From: Lotus japonicus
Lineage: Eukaryota > Streptophyta > Magnoliopsida > Fabales > Fabaceae
Direction of reading: 5' to 3'
NCBI RefSeq assembly: GCF_012489685.1
Contig: NC_080041.1
Coordinates: 108,717,760-108,781,759, forward strand
Length of the DNA stretch: 64,000 nucleotides
Shown here: in pieces, positions 1-12,258 of the stretch
Layout of the letters: each line of letters opens with the position of its first letter
Position numbering within the stretch: position 1 is the first letter of the stretch
The notes under the pieces: model-generated
What the model was told of the DNA's origin: nothing
Seen by the model: only the letters and a program-made list of their open reading frames with translations
Databases searched by the model: none
Translations under genes and position numbers: made by a program

Positions 1-1070
1 AAATTTCCTTTGTAATAATATATTAACAAATAATTAAAGACTGAAAAAATTGTATTGTCAACAAATATTCAACTAATTACATTAAATAACAACATTCATC
101 AACTTAAAATTGAATTTAAAAAAAAAACACTGAAATTATCTTAAGTTTTGCATTTGACAAATATTAAAAATTAAATTTTTTAAATAATAAATAATATTGA
201 TAAAATGTTTTAAAAATGAAAAATTCCGCTAAAATGTATTTAGTATTAACTATAACATATATGTGCATTATTGAAAAAAATATTTATATATATTTTTATC
301 TATGATATATTAGTAAAAATTACTCAATGAACATAATAGAGAAAAATAATAATGGCCAAAGTTGTACGAAGGTTTGTTATGAAAGATCTGGCCTATCCAC
401 TGATCGTAGAGTCTCAAGGGATTAGTCTCATGACTATCGGCTGTGAGAAAACAATCGCAAACCAAGTAAATTGAAAAAAATTAACTTCACAAGATAATAT
501 TTTAGGCTTTTTTTTGTCCAAGGTTATTTAAGTTATCACTTATTATAATTCAAAAAGTTAAAATTAATTTATTCTTCTTGGTCTTGACATGTCACAACAG
601 ATGATTTTCTAGGTAAAAAAATATAAAAAATGATATTAAACTTATTTCATGACATTAAACACTTATACTTACCATTTTTTACGTAATTTAAATATTTCAA
701 ATTAACTTAATAATTTTTCATATTATTAAAAAAATACATTTTTTAATTTGTTAAAGTTATGTCTATGCTAATAATTAAATTTGATTAATATTAATTATTT
801 ATACAAAAATAAATATAATAATATTTATTAAGATGTCGTAATATTTATTAAAATGTCTTAACACAATTGTTTTATATTTATAATTAAAAAATATTTAAAT
901 TTTTATTTAGTTAAACTATAATAATTTTTATATAATGTTAAAAAATATTGTAAGCTTAAACTCGAGTAACGCACGAGTATAATATCTTGTAAAGGGTATT
1001 TTAGGGTTTAAGGAAATAAAGGGATGACAGAGAAATAAATAAAGATGGCACCAAAACCAATTCCCTTTAT
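1..1070. other. AT-rich intergenic DNA, no gene seen
   Basis: Very AT-rich sequence with many stops in all frames. No coding region, RNA gene or delimited repeat could be supported. A slightly more GC-rich patch near 355-450 has no recognisable identity. Confidence 0.6.
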
Positions 1071-3345
1071 TTATTAGAAACATAGAGATGTGCTCGATGA
1101 GATGGGATAAATTGGCTCAACCCAAGGATAGAGGAGGGCTTGGCTTTCGATCTTTTCATGCTTTTAACATTGCTCTCTTGGCCAAACAATGGTGGCGACT
1201 GATGACAGTGGAAAATTCTTTGATGGCTCGAGTGCTTAAAGCTTGCTACTTTCGTCGTTCATCCATAATGGAGGCTACATAGGGCTCTAGGCCAAGCTAC
1301 ACTTGGAGTAGCATTCTGGGGGCACGATGGGTGTTGGATAGAGGATGTTTATGGAGGGTAGGCACGAGGGAGATGATAGATATATGGGCTCACCAGTGGG
1401 TTCCAGGAGCAGCGGGTTTCAAGCTGTTTTCAAGGCACAATTACAGCCCGGGTTTGCGTCGAGTAGCACAGGTCTCAGTTGTGGGTGGTTTGGACAGGAT
1501 TTTCTGGATGGCTAATGAGAATGGGTGCTATGATACAAAAACTTGATATGATTTTATTATGCAGGGCAACAGGACAGTGTATAGAGATTTTGGGGACTAA
1601 AGAGAAAATGTTAACGTGATTTTTGTTTTGACAAGAATCTGAAAGAGACCTGATATATCATATCAATTATCAATTTTTTATATTAACCTTCTAGTTTTTT
1701 GAGCTGCGAAATCATTTATTAGAGTTTTATACAGCAAAATAAATTTAAAAGTTATGAACAATAGAACCAGGAACACAATGAATGAAACAATGAGAGATTT
1801 TGCAACACTTTAATGTCAAATATTTCATTTAATAATTCACTTTAACGAAGAAAAAAAATCTTTTTTTAGAGAAGAAATAAGAGATTAATGGATATGCACC
1901 ATCAGTGTAAATAAGTTTTACACTGACGTCCAATCACATTATGCCACGTAGGACTAAGTGGTCACAATTCTTTTTAATTTTAATTAGTAAATTAATAAAT
2001 TGCTGATGTGGCGGAAATCAATTGGGTGCATGTGTAAAGCAAGTTTACACTGTTAGTGCACCTCCCATTTTCTCAAGAAATAATAAGTGAAGTCTGTGAA
2101 AAACATTGTACAATACTATAGATATATAAGTCATAAAAAATAACTATTATGAGTAACACAAATTAATTTTTTCAGTTTTGAGAATGTAAAAATAACATAT
2201 TTTGTTTACTTATTTTTTAAAAAATATAAAATTTGTTGATAGAAAATACTACTACTAAATACTAATAATTACTAAAGTTGCACTTCTTACGTTGTACTTC
2301 TAAGTTCTCACGTTGCATTTTCTATCTTGCCATTAATATTACTTAATTTTTCATTATTTTACAACATTTCTTAAGTCTTAGTAGTATATCTTATTCGTAC
2401 TAATTTTTTTGGGGGCCTTAAATATATTGGGAGGCCTTAGGCAATTGCCTAATTGGCATAGTGGTGTACACGACCCTGCAGGGCAATACTTTGGCTTCAA
2501 AGTCTGATGTGGGCTCAGAGCTTTGGAATCCTCTATGGAAGACCAAGTCGCTCCCTCGCTGCAAGGAGCTTATATGGCGCGCTTGCAATGATGTTATCCC
2601 GGTGTGTGCAGCCTTGGCTCACCGTGGGGTAGTTACGGATTTTCAATTTGCCCACTGTGTGGGGAGGAGTGCGAACAGTGATTTGTGCTTTCTTTGGTTG
2701 CACAAAGGTGGCTCCGGTCTGGTTCAGCTCGCCGCTGTTCTTGGACTTCAGGCATGTTCCAGAGATGGTGATGCCACGGGTAATGGTGGGGTTGTGCGTT
2801 CAGACCAGCCACGGGAAGGAGGGAGGAGTCGTTGGCGTGTTCCTCAGCCAAGAAGGATCAAAGTGAATGTCGATGTTGCGGTTCCCACTGGCTCGGTGAT
2901 GGGTTACGACTACATTGCAAGGAATTATTTGGGCCAAGTTTTAGCAACAACAGCTTCAAAATGGCCAATGGTGACTTCAGTGGCACTTGCGGAAGCAATG
3001 GCTTTGAGCTGGGCTTTACAACTTTCTTTGGAGCTCGGTTTCTTTGAGGTTGAAGTGGAGGTTGACAGTAAGATTGTGGTTAATTCATGGAAGAACCATA
3101 GGCAACAAGCTTCTAATTTAGCTTTAGTGATTTTTTATTCAGTTTTTATTTCCTAGTCTTTTTATCGTTTTTCTTTAGCTCATGTGTTGAGAGCTAGTTA
3201 TATGGATGCAGACTTTTTAGCCAAATTTACTTTGTCAACTAGTGTTTTGTGAGGATTGAGGAGTACCATGTCGTTTTAGATAGGGTGTTTTCCTCTGATT
3301 TGCTTTCATCTTGATTAATGGAATATCATTTTCTCTCAAAATTTC
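1071..3345 (+). mobile_element. Decayed LINE (non-LTR retrotransposon) 3' half, interrupted
   Basis: Translation of 1088-1546 and 2461-3240 gives pieces of a plant L1-type LINE ORF2. First comes the region after the reverse transcriptase (motifs WDKLAQPKDRGGLGFR and LAKQWWRL). Next is the zf-RVT-like stretch (LWKTKSLPRCKELIWRACND), then an RNase H-like end (KVNVDVAVPTG, VEVEVDSKIVV). An in-frame stop sits at 1280 and the reading frame is broken elsewhere, so it cannot be functional. About 920 bp of unrelated AT-rich DNA (roughly 1543-2460) separates the two halves at the point where zf-RVT should continue, which points to a later insertion. The 3' end near 3300-3345 resembles LINE tails elsewhere in the window. 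No endonuclease or full reverse transcriptase is present. Family identity is inferred from motifs. Confidence 0.8.
1892..2066. mobile_element. MITE-like inverted-repeat element inside the LINE interruption
   Basis: The left end (TGCACCATCAGTGTAAA near 1894) and the right end (TTTACACTGTTAGTGCA near 2044-2060) are imperfect inverted repeats of about 30 bp around an AT-rich core. No clear target-site duplication was found, so the ends are approximate and the superfamily is unassigned. Confidence 0.55.
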
Positions 3346-4620
3346 AGTTATGATATTTATGGATTCTACTTTAGATCTTGAATGTGTCGTCTATTTTGAT
3401 TGAATCTTTCTATTGCAATAGTTTGTTATGTTATTTTCTATGCAAGTGGGAAATTAGTATAAATTAGGGTTTTGGGGAGAAATTGAGCAAGGGTCTTTGC
3501 AAATTAGAGATAAAGGTAACAAATTGCTTGTGTTTGCCTGAATTGAATTGAACTTTATCTTTAAATGATTCGGATTAGGTAATAAGGAATTATCTATCAC
3601 TAATTAATTGGAAGAGACATTTATGCAATGAATTGATAAGTGGACATCTAGGCTTAGCACATTGACAATTGATTGAATTCATATTATAAACTATTGGGGA
3701 GATACATAGAGAGAGGGTTAACGAATCATGATCCTTAGCGCGCTTCTAAACTGAATTCACTTCAATCATGTTATTGCTTCCTTTTATTTTTTTGCAATTA
3801 AGTTTTATACCAAAAATCAACCATCTTCTACTTTATTTTTATTTTTACGTTATTTCATTCCAATTTAGTTAACTTAGAGCATAAACGTACAGAATCGATG
3901 TGGTTTGATCTTTTTTATTACTTCGGACAATTTGTACACTTGCATATTCGCTACCAAGAAGCAAAGGATCTTGAGGTAAAAATAATCCTGAAATCAATGA
4001 TGTCCGTCTGGATCTGAAAATGTTTCTAAGATTTGTTTCCATTTTGTTCTATTGTTTCTGGTTTTTGTTCCATTTTTGTTAAGATTGAGAGAGGGAAATA
4101 TGGGTTCAAGAACCCTTAGTAGAGAAGACCAAGCGAGGTAAAGCGGCTGCATACGAGGATGTTTCGGTGGGCATAGTTAAACGGTGCAGAAAAAAAAGAC
4201 TAGAGAAAAGAGTGTTCTTGGGTTTGACAATTACGAGGAGCACCAACCCTGGACCGGGCGAGCCCTATAGGGGCAACGCCCTGGGGCCGCCCGCCAGATG
4301 GCGGGGTGCTTGGCCACTTCGTAGGGCCTGGGTGCGGCCCAAGTGACCCACCCAAGGCAAGTTAGTTATGCGGGGCTCATACCCTCCCGCATTATAAATA
4401 GGTAGCGGTTATCTATTGTAAGAGCTTTTTGACTCATTTTCTAAATAAACAAGTGAAATTCAGAGAATCTCTCCTCCGACTCTCTCTTCTTCTCTCCGTC
4501 TTTAAGCATTCATCCCTCCCTCTAGGCACTGCTAGTCCTAGTAATGTTCTATACTGGAACAAACCCATATCTGCTATATCTTTGGTTTTGGGTTTGAGGA
4601 TCTGCTTATGAAATTTGTGT
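3346..4620. other. Intergenic DNA with LTR-like fragment
   Basis: No gene. From about 4080 to 4620 base composition shifts to GC-rich. A TATA-like ATTATAAATAGG at about 4391 is followed by a pyrimidine-rich leader, the layout of a retrotransposon LTR promoter. No matching second LTR, primer-binding site or TSD was found, so this is at most a fragment of an LTR element. Confidence 0.4.
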
Positions 4621-5295
4621 TATACAGGTGATGGAACCATTTTTGGATTTTCTCATGACTTTCCACGAGACATCCACCGTGGCGGCGCGCCAAAGACTCC
4701 CAACTACATATCTGAAAGCCCTGAAGAGAATGTTGACAAACACAAAGGGTGCCGAGAAGAGGCCAGCGACGACAACAAGAGGGAAAAGGCCAGAGGCAGC
4801 AGTATGGGTTGAAATTGAGTATTCAGTTGAATTGATGATATTGTATGGTGTGAGTTCTTGGTGTGTTACATTCTTGGTGATGATGAAAGAGAAGATGAAA
4901 AATAAGATAGAGTTTGGGTGAAGGAGAAAATCAATAATTTTGATCCCTTTATAATCCATGTAAGCATTTCAAAAAGATTTGAAAATAGCCATGAAAAATT
5001 TCACATGCATCATCATCACTTAATTGGCGTGAGTAGGGTCGAGGTAGCAGTATGGGTTTGGCCATCCGGGCTAGTTCGCTCCACCAACATATTTAGACAG
5101 TTTGGATTAAGGATATTGAACCCATTAGCCCTCATAACCGGCATTTTTTGAGCCTGCTATTTAGTTGATCAAGCTGAACATGCCGGTTGGGAGGTGCTTG
5201 AGTCCTAATTTTTTTTGAAAAATGACTAAATGACCTCATACTAAAATAAAATAAAATTAACCCAGAGTGTTTGTCTTGTACTTCATTATAATTTA
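4621..5295. other. Intergenic DNA, nothing recognised
   Basis: Short overlapping open frames on both strands at 4606-5151 show no family motif and look like chance or decayed LTR internal sequence. No gene is supported. Confidence 0.45.
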
Positions 5296-5440
5296 CACCC
5301 TCCGGTCACTATTATAAGCAAAAGTTTGTTTTTAGATTCATTCAATAAATGATGTATGTGACCATTTTAATGACCACATACATCATTTATTGAATGAATC
5401 TAAAAAACTAACTTTTGCTTATAATAGTGACCGGAGGGTG
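5296..5440. mobile_element. Stowaway-like MITE, near-perfect palindrome
   Basis: A 145-bp sequence with arms of about 65 bp. The left arm begins CACCCTCCGGTCACTATTAT; the right arm ends with its reverse complement. It is flanked by TA on both sides (5294-5295 and 5441-5442), the Tc1/mariner target preference. It has no coding capacity. It lies about 1 kb downstream of the SWEET stop codon. The transcript would fold into one long hairpin. Confidence 0.85.
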
Positions 5441-5634
5441 TACTTCATTACTACACATTTGTAGAATTAATCATAACTGACTTCTCTTGATTTATATCCA
5501 TTATTAATGAGTTGCATAGTTTTTTTTATAAGCAAAACATGTATGTTATAATAGCACAAATGGTGTTATGCCCCCAAATACAAAAAAGAGGAGAGAAATT
5601 AAAACAAATACAAACTCAAAGACATAGTCTAAAG

Positions 5635-5678
5635 AATGGAAATGAAAAGGGAAAGAAGCCTGCAGCAGCACTCAAAAG
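5635..5678 (+). repeat. 44-bp exact inverted copy of SWEET coding sequence
   Basis: The plus strand here is identical over 44 nt to the sense strand of the SWEET gene, whose own copy is at 6537-6580 on the minus strand. It encodes the same peptide segment ([14 protein letters not shown]). The fragment is bracketed by a short direct repeat, CTCAAAGACATAGT (near 5615) and CTCAAAAGACATAGT (5671 onward), which overlaps its right edge. It has no start, splice site or wider similarity, so it is a copied scrap and not a gene. Confidence 0.9.
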
Positions 5679-6436
5679 ACATAGTGGAAATAGAGAATAA
5701 ACATAAAAAAATAAGGGTAATGTTCTAAAAAATAATAAATGCACCACCAACTTCAATTAATTTCTTAAAAAAAAAACATATACATTCAATTAATTTGGTA
5801 ACAATTCGTGAATTCAAGAACCTATGGAGCGGTCATTTTCAAAAAAAAAAAAAGAACCTATGGAGTAATAAGTAATTAAATATTACTGACTTTTGAGCCA
5901 CTTTTACTTGAAAATATTGATATTGATGCACCAATTCGTGAATTCAAGTTTAAATTTTTAACCCACTGATACATCTTCTTTATTACTCATGCATGTGTTT
6001 TTTCCTCTCTTTTTTTTAATGCATGTTCAAATTATATAATCCATATTTTTTAGTTTTTCTCTTATTTGTTTTAGAAACCGGGTGTACTATATGTACCCAT
6101 GACATGAGTATTGTGGCCTATCATCTTAAAGTTGGCTAACACAGGACTTTATGATGATATATAGAGTTGGTCCATTGATTTATCTTTACGAGGAGAATAT
6201 ATAGAGCATGTAGTAAAATGAGAATTAATAAAAAGAGTGAAGCATGCATCATTAATGGTCATAGATTGCGAGATATACAATGCAAATTAAATTCAACGTA
6301 CGGTGGAAATTTAAAGATAGAATCACTAGCGCACTAGCCTAGCAAATTAAAGTAACCTAATTAACAATGGTGGAAACAAACGCAGATAGTCGTACGTGGG
6401 ACATAAAACAATAACATAGACGGCGCAATTAGCTAG
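5679..6436. other. SWEET 3' flank, AT-rich
   Basis: No gene. It presumably includes the SWEET 3' untranslated region (read on the minus strand). Runs of A at 5770 and 5840 and a partly duplicated phrase (CAATTCGTGAATTCAAG near 5804 and 5934) are the only structures seen. Confidence 0.5.
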
Positions 6437-7966
6437 TTAGGCAGCGCAGGCATTAACAGGTGGTTCCTCTGTTTTCTCCTTCTCTTCTCCCACTTCTTCT
6501 CCGATCACATTTGATGTCGGGATCTCTATAACAACGCTTTTGAGTGCTGCTGCAGGCTTCTTTCCCTTTTCATTTCCATTTCTATAAATGGCATAGAGCA
6601 CCATCTGAATTAACCCGAGTCCAAACCCCAATATATTTGGGAGAGCAATGCATATGTCCTTCAGAAAGAGACCATAACCAAACCACATTGTGGCGCTCAA
6701 TGTCAATGTAAATGACAGGTTGAAGGGCATGAACTCTACGCTCTTTGTTCGAACAACTTGTGCCACAATGCTTAGCGGCGCTGCAAACACACTGACCGCA
6801 ATAGAAACACAGATCCATCCAAGGACTTGAACACGAAGTGGCCCGTGCACAGCAAAGTGTGTCACTAAGAGGATCAGAGCAAACGACCCCACGTTCATTG
6901 CCGTAAACAGCTTCAAAGTTAAGTTCTACAATTAATCAACCACAAACAAACTTTATATTAGTAATTAGCTAGCTAGCTAGCTAGATTAGATTAGATTAAA
7001 GTGTACGTACATTTAAATAAATTAATTTCACATCAACTAAGTTAATTACATACCCTAGCATCCCTGGGCGCATAGATCATGTACAAGATGATGTAGATGA
7101 TCTCTATGACACAACCGAATGAGTTAATGGTAATCAGGAGAAAAGCATCTTTTTTTACCATAGCATAGTACAACCAAAGCATGGAACTGAACAATGCCAC
7201 TAGGTAAGGCAGTGATTGAAATCCCTCTGTAGATTTCTTCTTGTATATTCGGTAAAATGTTGTTCTGCACATGCAAGTACGCAACATTCATGATTCAACC
7301 AAGATATATAAATTTTTTTTGAACCAAGATATATAATTAAGCATCGTTAATAATTGAGTGCAACAAGTAACGAACTAACGATATAGATATAAATACTTAC
7401 ATTGGAGCCAGGAATACCATGAATGAAATGACATTACCTGTGCGTCCGTCCACAAAATTAAAGGAGATATTAGTAATTCCATTGCTTAATAAAAAAAATA
7501 TAAGTGGTTAGAAATATTATATATATATAACTTTTAATGCTTGAGTTATACATGAAAAGTAGGGATGTCATAAAATTAGAATTATATACAAAAGAAGGAA
7601 TAAACGGAAAGAGATTTGCTTAGGATGCATGCAGCTTCTTCCAAATTATATACGTGTGTCTTTATTTTTTAAAGTGAATCTGATCACTTTAGATGAGTCA
7701 GGTCCTAAATGATGAATTGAATTCTAAACATTCACTTAAACATTAATTGGAAAACATTTAGAGTGATTTGAAAACATGCTAAAAATAGATGTGAAACAAG
7801 CCAGCATATTTGCATCGCCCAGCCTGCAGGACTAGCTAGAATAAGAAAAATCTCATAGCATTCATGCGCAGGTGAAAGAGAACAGTAGTGATTAATTATA
7901 TATGTTGCTAGCGAGCATACCCAGCATGCCGAAGGTAAAAGCCAAAGTATTGTGACTGAGGGCCAT
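6437..7966 (-). CDS. SWEET: SWEET sugar transporter (MtN3/saliva family, clade III-like)
   Basis: Bidirectional sugar uniporter of the MtN3/saliva family. Clade III members export sucrose across the plasma membrane, for example into phloem apoplasm, nectaries and seeds. Exons on the minus strand: 7966-7921, 7437-7401, 7264-7054 and 6925-6437, all with GT-AG junctions, giving 260 aa. The protein starts [16 protein letters not shown]. The first MtN3 repeat holds the conserved [19 protein letters not shown]; the second holds [20 protein letters not shown] and [12 protein letters not shown]. Seven hydrophobic helices (3+1+3) are expected. The C-terminal tail is charged ([14 protein letters not shown]). 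The 37-nt second exon is the hallmark of plant SWEET genes. The last exon (489 nt) covers what is usually split into three exons, suggesting intron loss. Family assignment is firm; clade and substrate are inferred from similarity. Confidence 0.95.
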
Positions 7967-8516
7967 GATATCTCACTCTTTTTGACTTTAGTCTAGCTAC
8001 CACCACACACACACAAGAATTAGGTGCAGGGAAGAGCCCTTAACTTTCTTCCAAACTCAACCCCTAAATCTTGTGGTGACAATGACGGTGCAAGCCCACT
8101 CTATATATACTCATACTCGAAGACTGAATGTGATTAAAATAATTAAATATGGTGCAGGACTGCAGGGAATCAGAATTATTCCACATTCAACACTCTTGCA
8201 AGATTCTTAATTTGTGTTTCTTTTTTGCTCACAACTTGCAATAGTCTTTTAGTTTAACGTTAGTGAGATAGTAGTGCAAAACTAGGAGTATGGGTAAAGT
8301 AGGTACGGATCCAGTTGAAATTTTACCTTTCGGAGGAGCCACAGGAGTTTTTAAATAAAATACAATTTATCAGTTGAAATAATGTTCTATATTAAATCAT
8401 TCGCTTACCCAAAAAAAAGGTTGAAATAATGTTCATCACATGATCAGAGAAATTAAGAGAGAATGTGCGAACACTTAAGGCTTTCAGTGGTAGGTGGTGA
8501 GCAGGGGTGTAATTAA
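7967..8516 (-). promoter_or_regulatory. SWEET promoter and leader region
   Basis: Upstream of the SWEET start codon, the minus strand carries a TATA-box-like GTATATATAG at about 8109-8100, roughly 135 bp before the ATG. That leaves a plausible leader of about 100 nt. No further cis elements are claimed. Confidence 0.55.
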
Positions 8517-8801
8517 AGGCATGTTTGATTGCAGTTTTAATTTTTCAGTTTTCAGAAACAATTTTTTAAAAAAAGATTTTAGTAAAAAATAGTTTGAATG
8601 ATATGTTTTCCAACATTTAAAAAACTGATATCTAAAAACTAAAAACATAAACTGAAAATACCTTTTAACTGTTTTGGTTTTTTTAGTTTAAAAAGTTGAA
8701 ATTGAGAACTGTTTTCATGTTTTTGAAAACATGTCGTATCAAACAAGTTTTCCATTTTAAAAAACTGTAAATTGTTTTGAAAATTGCAAATAAACATGCC
8801 C
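8517..8801. mobile_element. MITE with GGCATGTTT termini, copy 1
   Basis: A 285-bp AT-rich element with inverted ends AGGCATGTTTGATTGCAG and (reverse complement of the right end) GGGCATGTTTATTTGCAA. It is flanked by TTAA on both sides (8513-8516 and 8802-8805). Related copies lie at about 17671-17884 and, more diverged, 46371-46620. The superfamily is uncertain. Confidence 0.7.
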
Positions 8802-8805
8802 TTAA

Positions 8806-10880
8806 GCATCCAATCCAAACACCTCTAAAGCTCGGAGCTATATATTTCTCACTTACATTACACCTATGTGTATCACTCACTATACATTACATATATTTTG
8901 CGACACCCTTTTTCTCCATCTTTTTCTTCTAGCCACATCACAACATATATCACTTATTTCTCATCGAAAGTCTATTTCGCACGCTCTCAAAAATCTTCGA
9001 AGAAACCAATTTGGCGGTCAAACAACGCGGCTTGCGTTCAACTCCTAGCGAGAGGAGGTTGAACTTCCAGCATAGGGGAACTTGGATTCTCCATGATTTC
9101 AGCTGTGATTGATAATGAGGAATTCCACGAATATATAATTGATCTTGGAGGTTATATGGATGTTATGTCTTTGTAAATTTTTTAAATCATATTTCCAGCC
9201 AATCCCTCCCCCACTACCACATTTCCCTACCTTCTTCACCAACCTCCTTCATCCTCTACCCAGAATTTTTCTAGACCACAACCTTTAACCCAATTTTTTC
9301 CCCACACTCATCTACCTTCTTCATCCCCTTCCTCATCCTCATCGTTTTCCTCTTTCACCTTCCTCCTCACTCCCACCACCACAATTACATCCACATAACC
9401 CAGAAATTCAGAATACAAATTAAAAAACCAAAACCTAAAACTTCCTAATCCTTCGTGCACTTAAATTTATATACTTGACTTTGCATTTCCCTTCTTCAAT
9501 CACCAAACCCATTGAACGAAATTAAATCCTAATCTCATCTTCACTGACCTCACTTGGACCTCATTGAGCCATCCTCGATTCTCGAGACGCAACTCGATCT
9601 GGCCTTCTTGGTGGCCACAAAGCCCCTCTTATGGCACTCCTTTAACTTCCAGCTACAAATCGTGATGCACTCGATGTTGTTGTTCATGCACTCGATGTTG
9701 TTGTTCCCTTCCCTCTCATTGCTGCCATTTAGGGTTTTGATGAAGTCGGCGACGAAACTCAAGTTGGTTAAAGGTTGAGTCGTTTAAGGGTTTGTTGTTA
9801 CCTAAGGGGCAGATGTGGAATTCATTTCCTTGAAGAGATGGTCGAAGCCAAGCTTCCACCATCTCCTTCAATAGACGGGTTTACCCTTAAGCTTCACAAT
9901 CATCTCCTTCGACATAGACCGGTTGACCCTTAAGCTTCACCACCATCTCCTTTGGCATCGCCCCCAATTCCTCACAATAACTCTTCGATCCTAACCCTAA
10001 TTCCCCTTTCAGTTCCCACAATTTCACACCTGTCACATTCTTCGCGTCTTCCACCATAACAATTACCGAGTTTTAAATCCATCGATTTCTAGATTTGAAC
10101 GCACATCGACACCACCGCCGCATTGGGCTCGAGATTGAGGGGAAATTGGTTGGGATTTTGACGGAAATGCTAGTGACGAGGGCAGAGGCAGAGAGGCACC
10201 ACACTGTTGTTTGCTTCTTGTGGGAGCCTTCAGTTTCAGGTGTCATTTCGTTCTCTTCTTCACTGTTTGGGTTTTTGTCTGTGCCTTCTGGGTTTGAGGG
10301 TTGACGTTTTCTAGACACAAAGGAGGAGGCTTGGGGTGATATGTTGAGGTTGATGCAAGAAGAAGAAAACAAGAGAAGAAGAAGAAAAGGCTCGATTTTG
10401 CATAGAAGAAAAAGATATGTGGGTGTGGAATGATTTTGAGGATTCATTATTGTGAGGGGGGGGAAAGTGAGGTTTTATTATGTTTCAAATGTGTTATCTA
10501 ATTGTTTATACTTCTTTTGGGTAATGAGAGAATGATAAAGTGAGAATGAGTAAATGAATTTTTGAGTTTGAGATGAAGATGAAGGAGGAAGAGAAATAAG
10601 ATCAAGGTGGAAGATGAAGATTTAGGAATTAAGAATTTTATTAAAAGAGACGGAAAATATGATTTAAAAATTTTACAGAGACTAAAATTAATGCGGAAAA
10701 AATCATGCGCACACCCTTTGTTGATTAGACTCACCAATTGACTGTTGACTAGTCAAAATTGATAAAAATGACTTAATTTGATGAATTTTGTTTTTACAGG
10801 ATGATATTTCAAAGAATTTTTCAGAAACTCAATTTGATTTCTCATACAATTTCAGGGACCCCAAACATATTTAAGCCTAG
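8806..10880. other. Intergenic region with degenerate proline/serine-rich frames
   Basis: No gene accepted. 9190-10450 is pyrimidine-rich on one strand with several short frames on both strands but no conserved motif. The end near 10850-10878 (GGGACCCCAAACATATTTAA) looks like the terminus of the long-TIR Mutator-like family seen at 12259-13583, but no matching left terminus was found. It may be one end of a decayed element. Confidence 0.4.
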
Positions 10881-11476
10881 CCTAAAATAAAATACTATAG
10901 TTCAAAAATGTATTACTTTCTTATTTTCTTTATTAAAATAGACCATCCTATCATCCCTAAAAGAAGATTTCTGAATGGTCTAAAGACCTTTTGAATGGCC
11001 TAAACTAAAGGAGTACATTTTACAAAAAAGTTTTGTCCCAATTTATTTTATGAAAAGGTCTGCCTTGACCAAAGTTTAATAAAAGGTATAGATATCTTAA
11101 TGGACCGTCTACCTTATTTTCATCACACGTATACACACACGTGTTGGGGTGGGGATTGGAGGGGTAGTTTGTTTGTGTGCCTATTTTATATGAAGTACAC
11201 GGTTTATATTGGGGAGGGATCAACTTACAACCGGTGTAAAACTTTAGTAATATTACATTGCACAATTTCTTTTTTCCTACTTTTTTTATAAGCAATATAA
11301 TTTCTCTTTTCCTAGATAATTGTATTATGAAATTCATCGTTGGATCTAGAGCCACAATCACATATACATATATAAAATTTTATACTTATTGAAAGTCTTT
11401 AACCATGTAATTAAGAAAAGCAAAGATTAACGTTATATAACTTTCAAAAAAAAACCTTATATAAACACTTCAAAAT
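10881..11476. other. Intergenic DNA, nothing recognised
   Basis: AT-rich sequence; small frames at 11020-11361 on both strands lack any family features. Confidence 0.45.
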
Positions 11477-11487
11477 ATATGAAAATA

Positions 11488-11655
11488 CCTAAGAGGGTAA
11501 CTCAGTTGGCAACGTAGACTGGGTGTGTGGAAGAGCTTTCGGGTTCGATCCCCACACAATACACTATGGGGGAGTGAGAAGTCTTAACTGTGACTAAATC
11601 TTGAATCTGGTGGCATCCAAAGGATGAACGGTACCGGATGTTTATGAAAAAAAAA
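11488..11655 (+). mobile_element. tRNA-derived SINE
   Basis: About 168 bp with a polymerase III A-box-like GGGTAACTCAGTTGGCAACG near the 5' end and a B box GGGTTCGATCCCC about 40 bp downstream. It ends in poly(A). It is flanked by an 11-bp target-site duplication ATATGAAAATA (11477-11487 and 11656-11666). It is non-coding and would depend on LINE machinery to move. Confidence 0.85.
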
Positions 11656-11666
11656 ATATGAAAATA

Positions 11667-12258
11667 AGGAGGGTCTTGGATGGTAATTCTTTTGCGGATT
11701 ATTTGGCAAATCAGAGGTGTGGCATACAGGATACTATATAGGTTTTGTGTACATCTTTGTAAGTTCCATGTGAATATGAGATTTCCCTGCAGGCACATAA
11801 TGGTTCGAATAAGCTACATGAGATTTACGAAGGCTGTTTTGGGTTTGATTTATAACATAGCTCGTGTTTAATTACTTGGTGGAAAAGCCTAGAAAGAGGT
11901 GTTTGCTTGATTTAATTCGGGCCTGGTGTCATCTAGTTTGTGTTATATGAGGTGTGTTATCTGGTTTGATTTCAATATGTTTTGTATGTAAATACTGGCA
12001 TAATGATCACGATTTGGTGTTACTGTGTGCTGTGGTTTTGAGAGGATGGCCTTAGTAACGTGAGGAATCAAGCTAGTTTCATTGGCTAACACAAATTGGG
12101 TGGTATAGGATCTATTTGAAATTTTAACATATATGGTGGTGTCTTAGTAATACTGGATTTGATTTTCTAATGGTTATCATGGTGGGGTTTTAGGAGGTTA
12201 TGTTTCATTGGCTCTTTTGGGGACGGGTGTACTCTTTTTTCTTACTAGGTTTTTATCC
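11667..12258 (+). mobile_element. LINE 3' end, left part (split by a Mutator-like element)
   Basis: Begins inside an RNase H-like remnant (DGNSFADYLANQRCG, about 11680-11727) and continues into a LINE 3' untranslated tail. The tail is broken at 12258 and resumes at 13584. The resumed text (TTTTATCCCAACGAG) aligns with the intact tail of another LINE in this window at about 54717-54730. The element is 5'-truncated and non-functional. Confidence 0.75.

Noticed and set aside
4606..5151. Several overlapping frames of 65-117 aa
   Set aside because: Open on both strands, no motifs, in LTR-like debris.
5296..5440. microRNA precursor
   Set aside because: The near-perfect long pairing and TA flanks fit a Stowaway MITE better; no mature miRNA is recognisable.
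7042..7287. Stand-alone 81-aa gene
   Set aside because: It is exon 3 of SWEET extended into its introns; splice sites join it to the other exons.
10073..10447. 124-aa minus-strand frame
   Set aside because: Serine/proline low-complexity translation opposite another open frame, in decayed transposon-like DNA.
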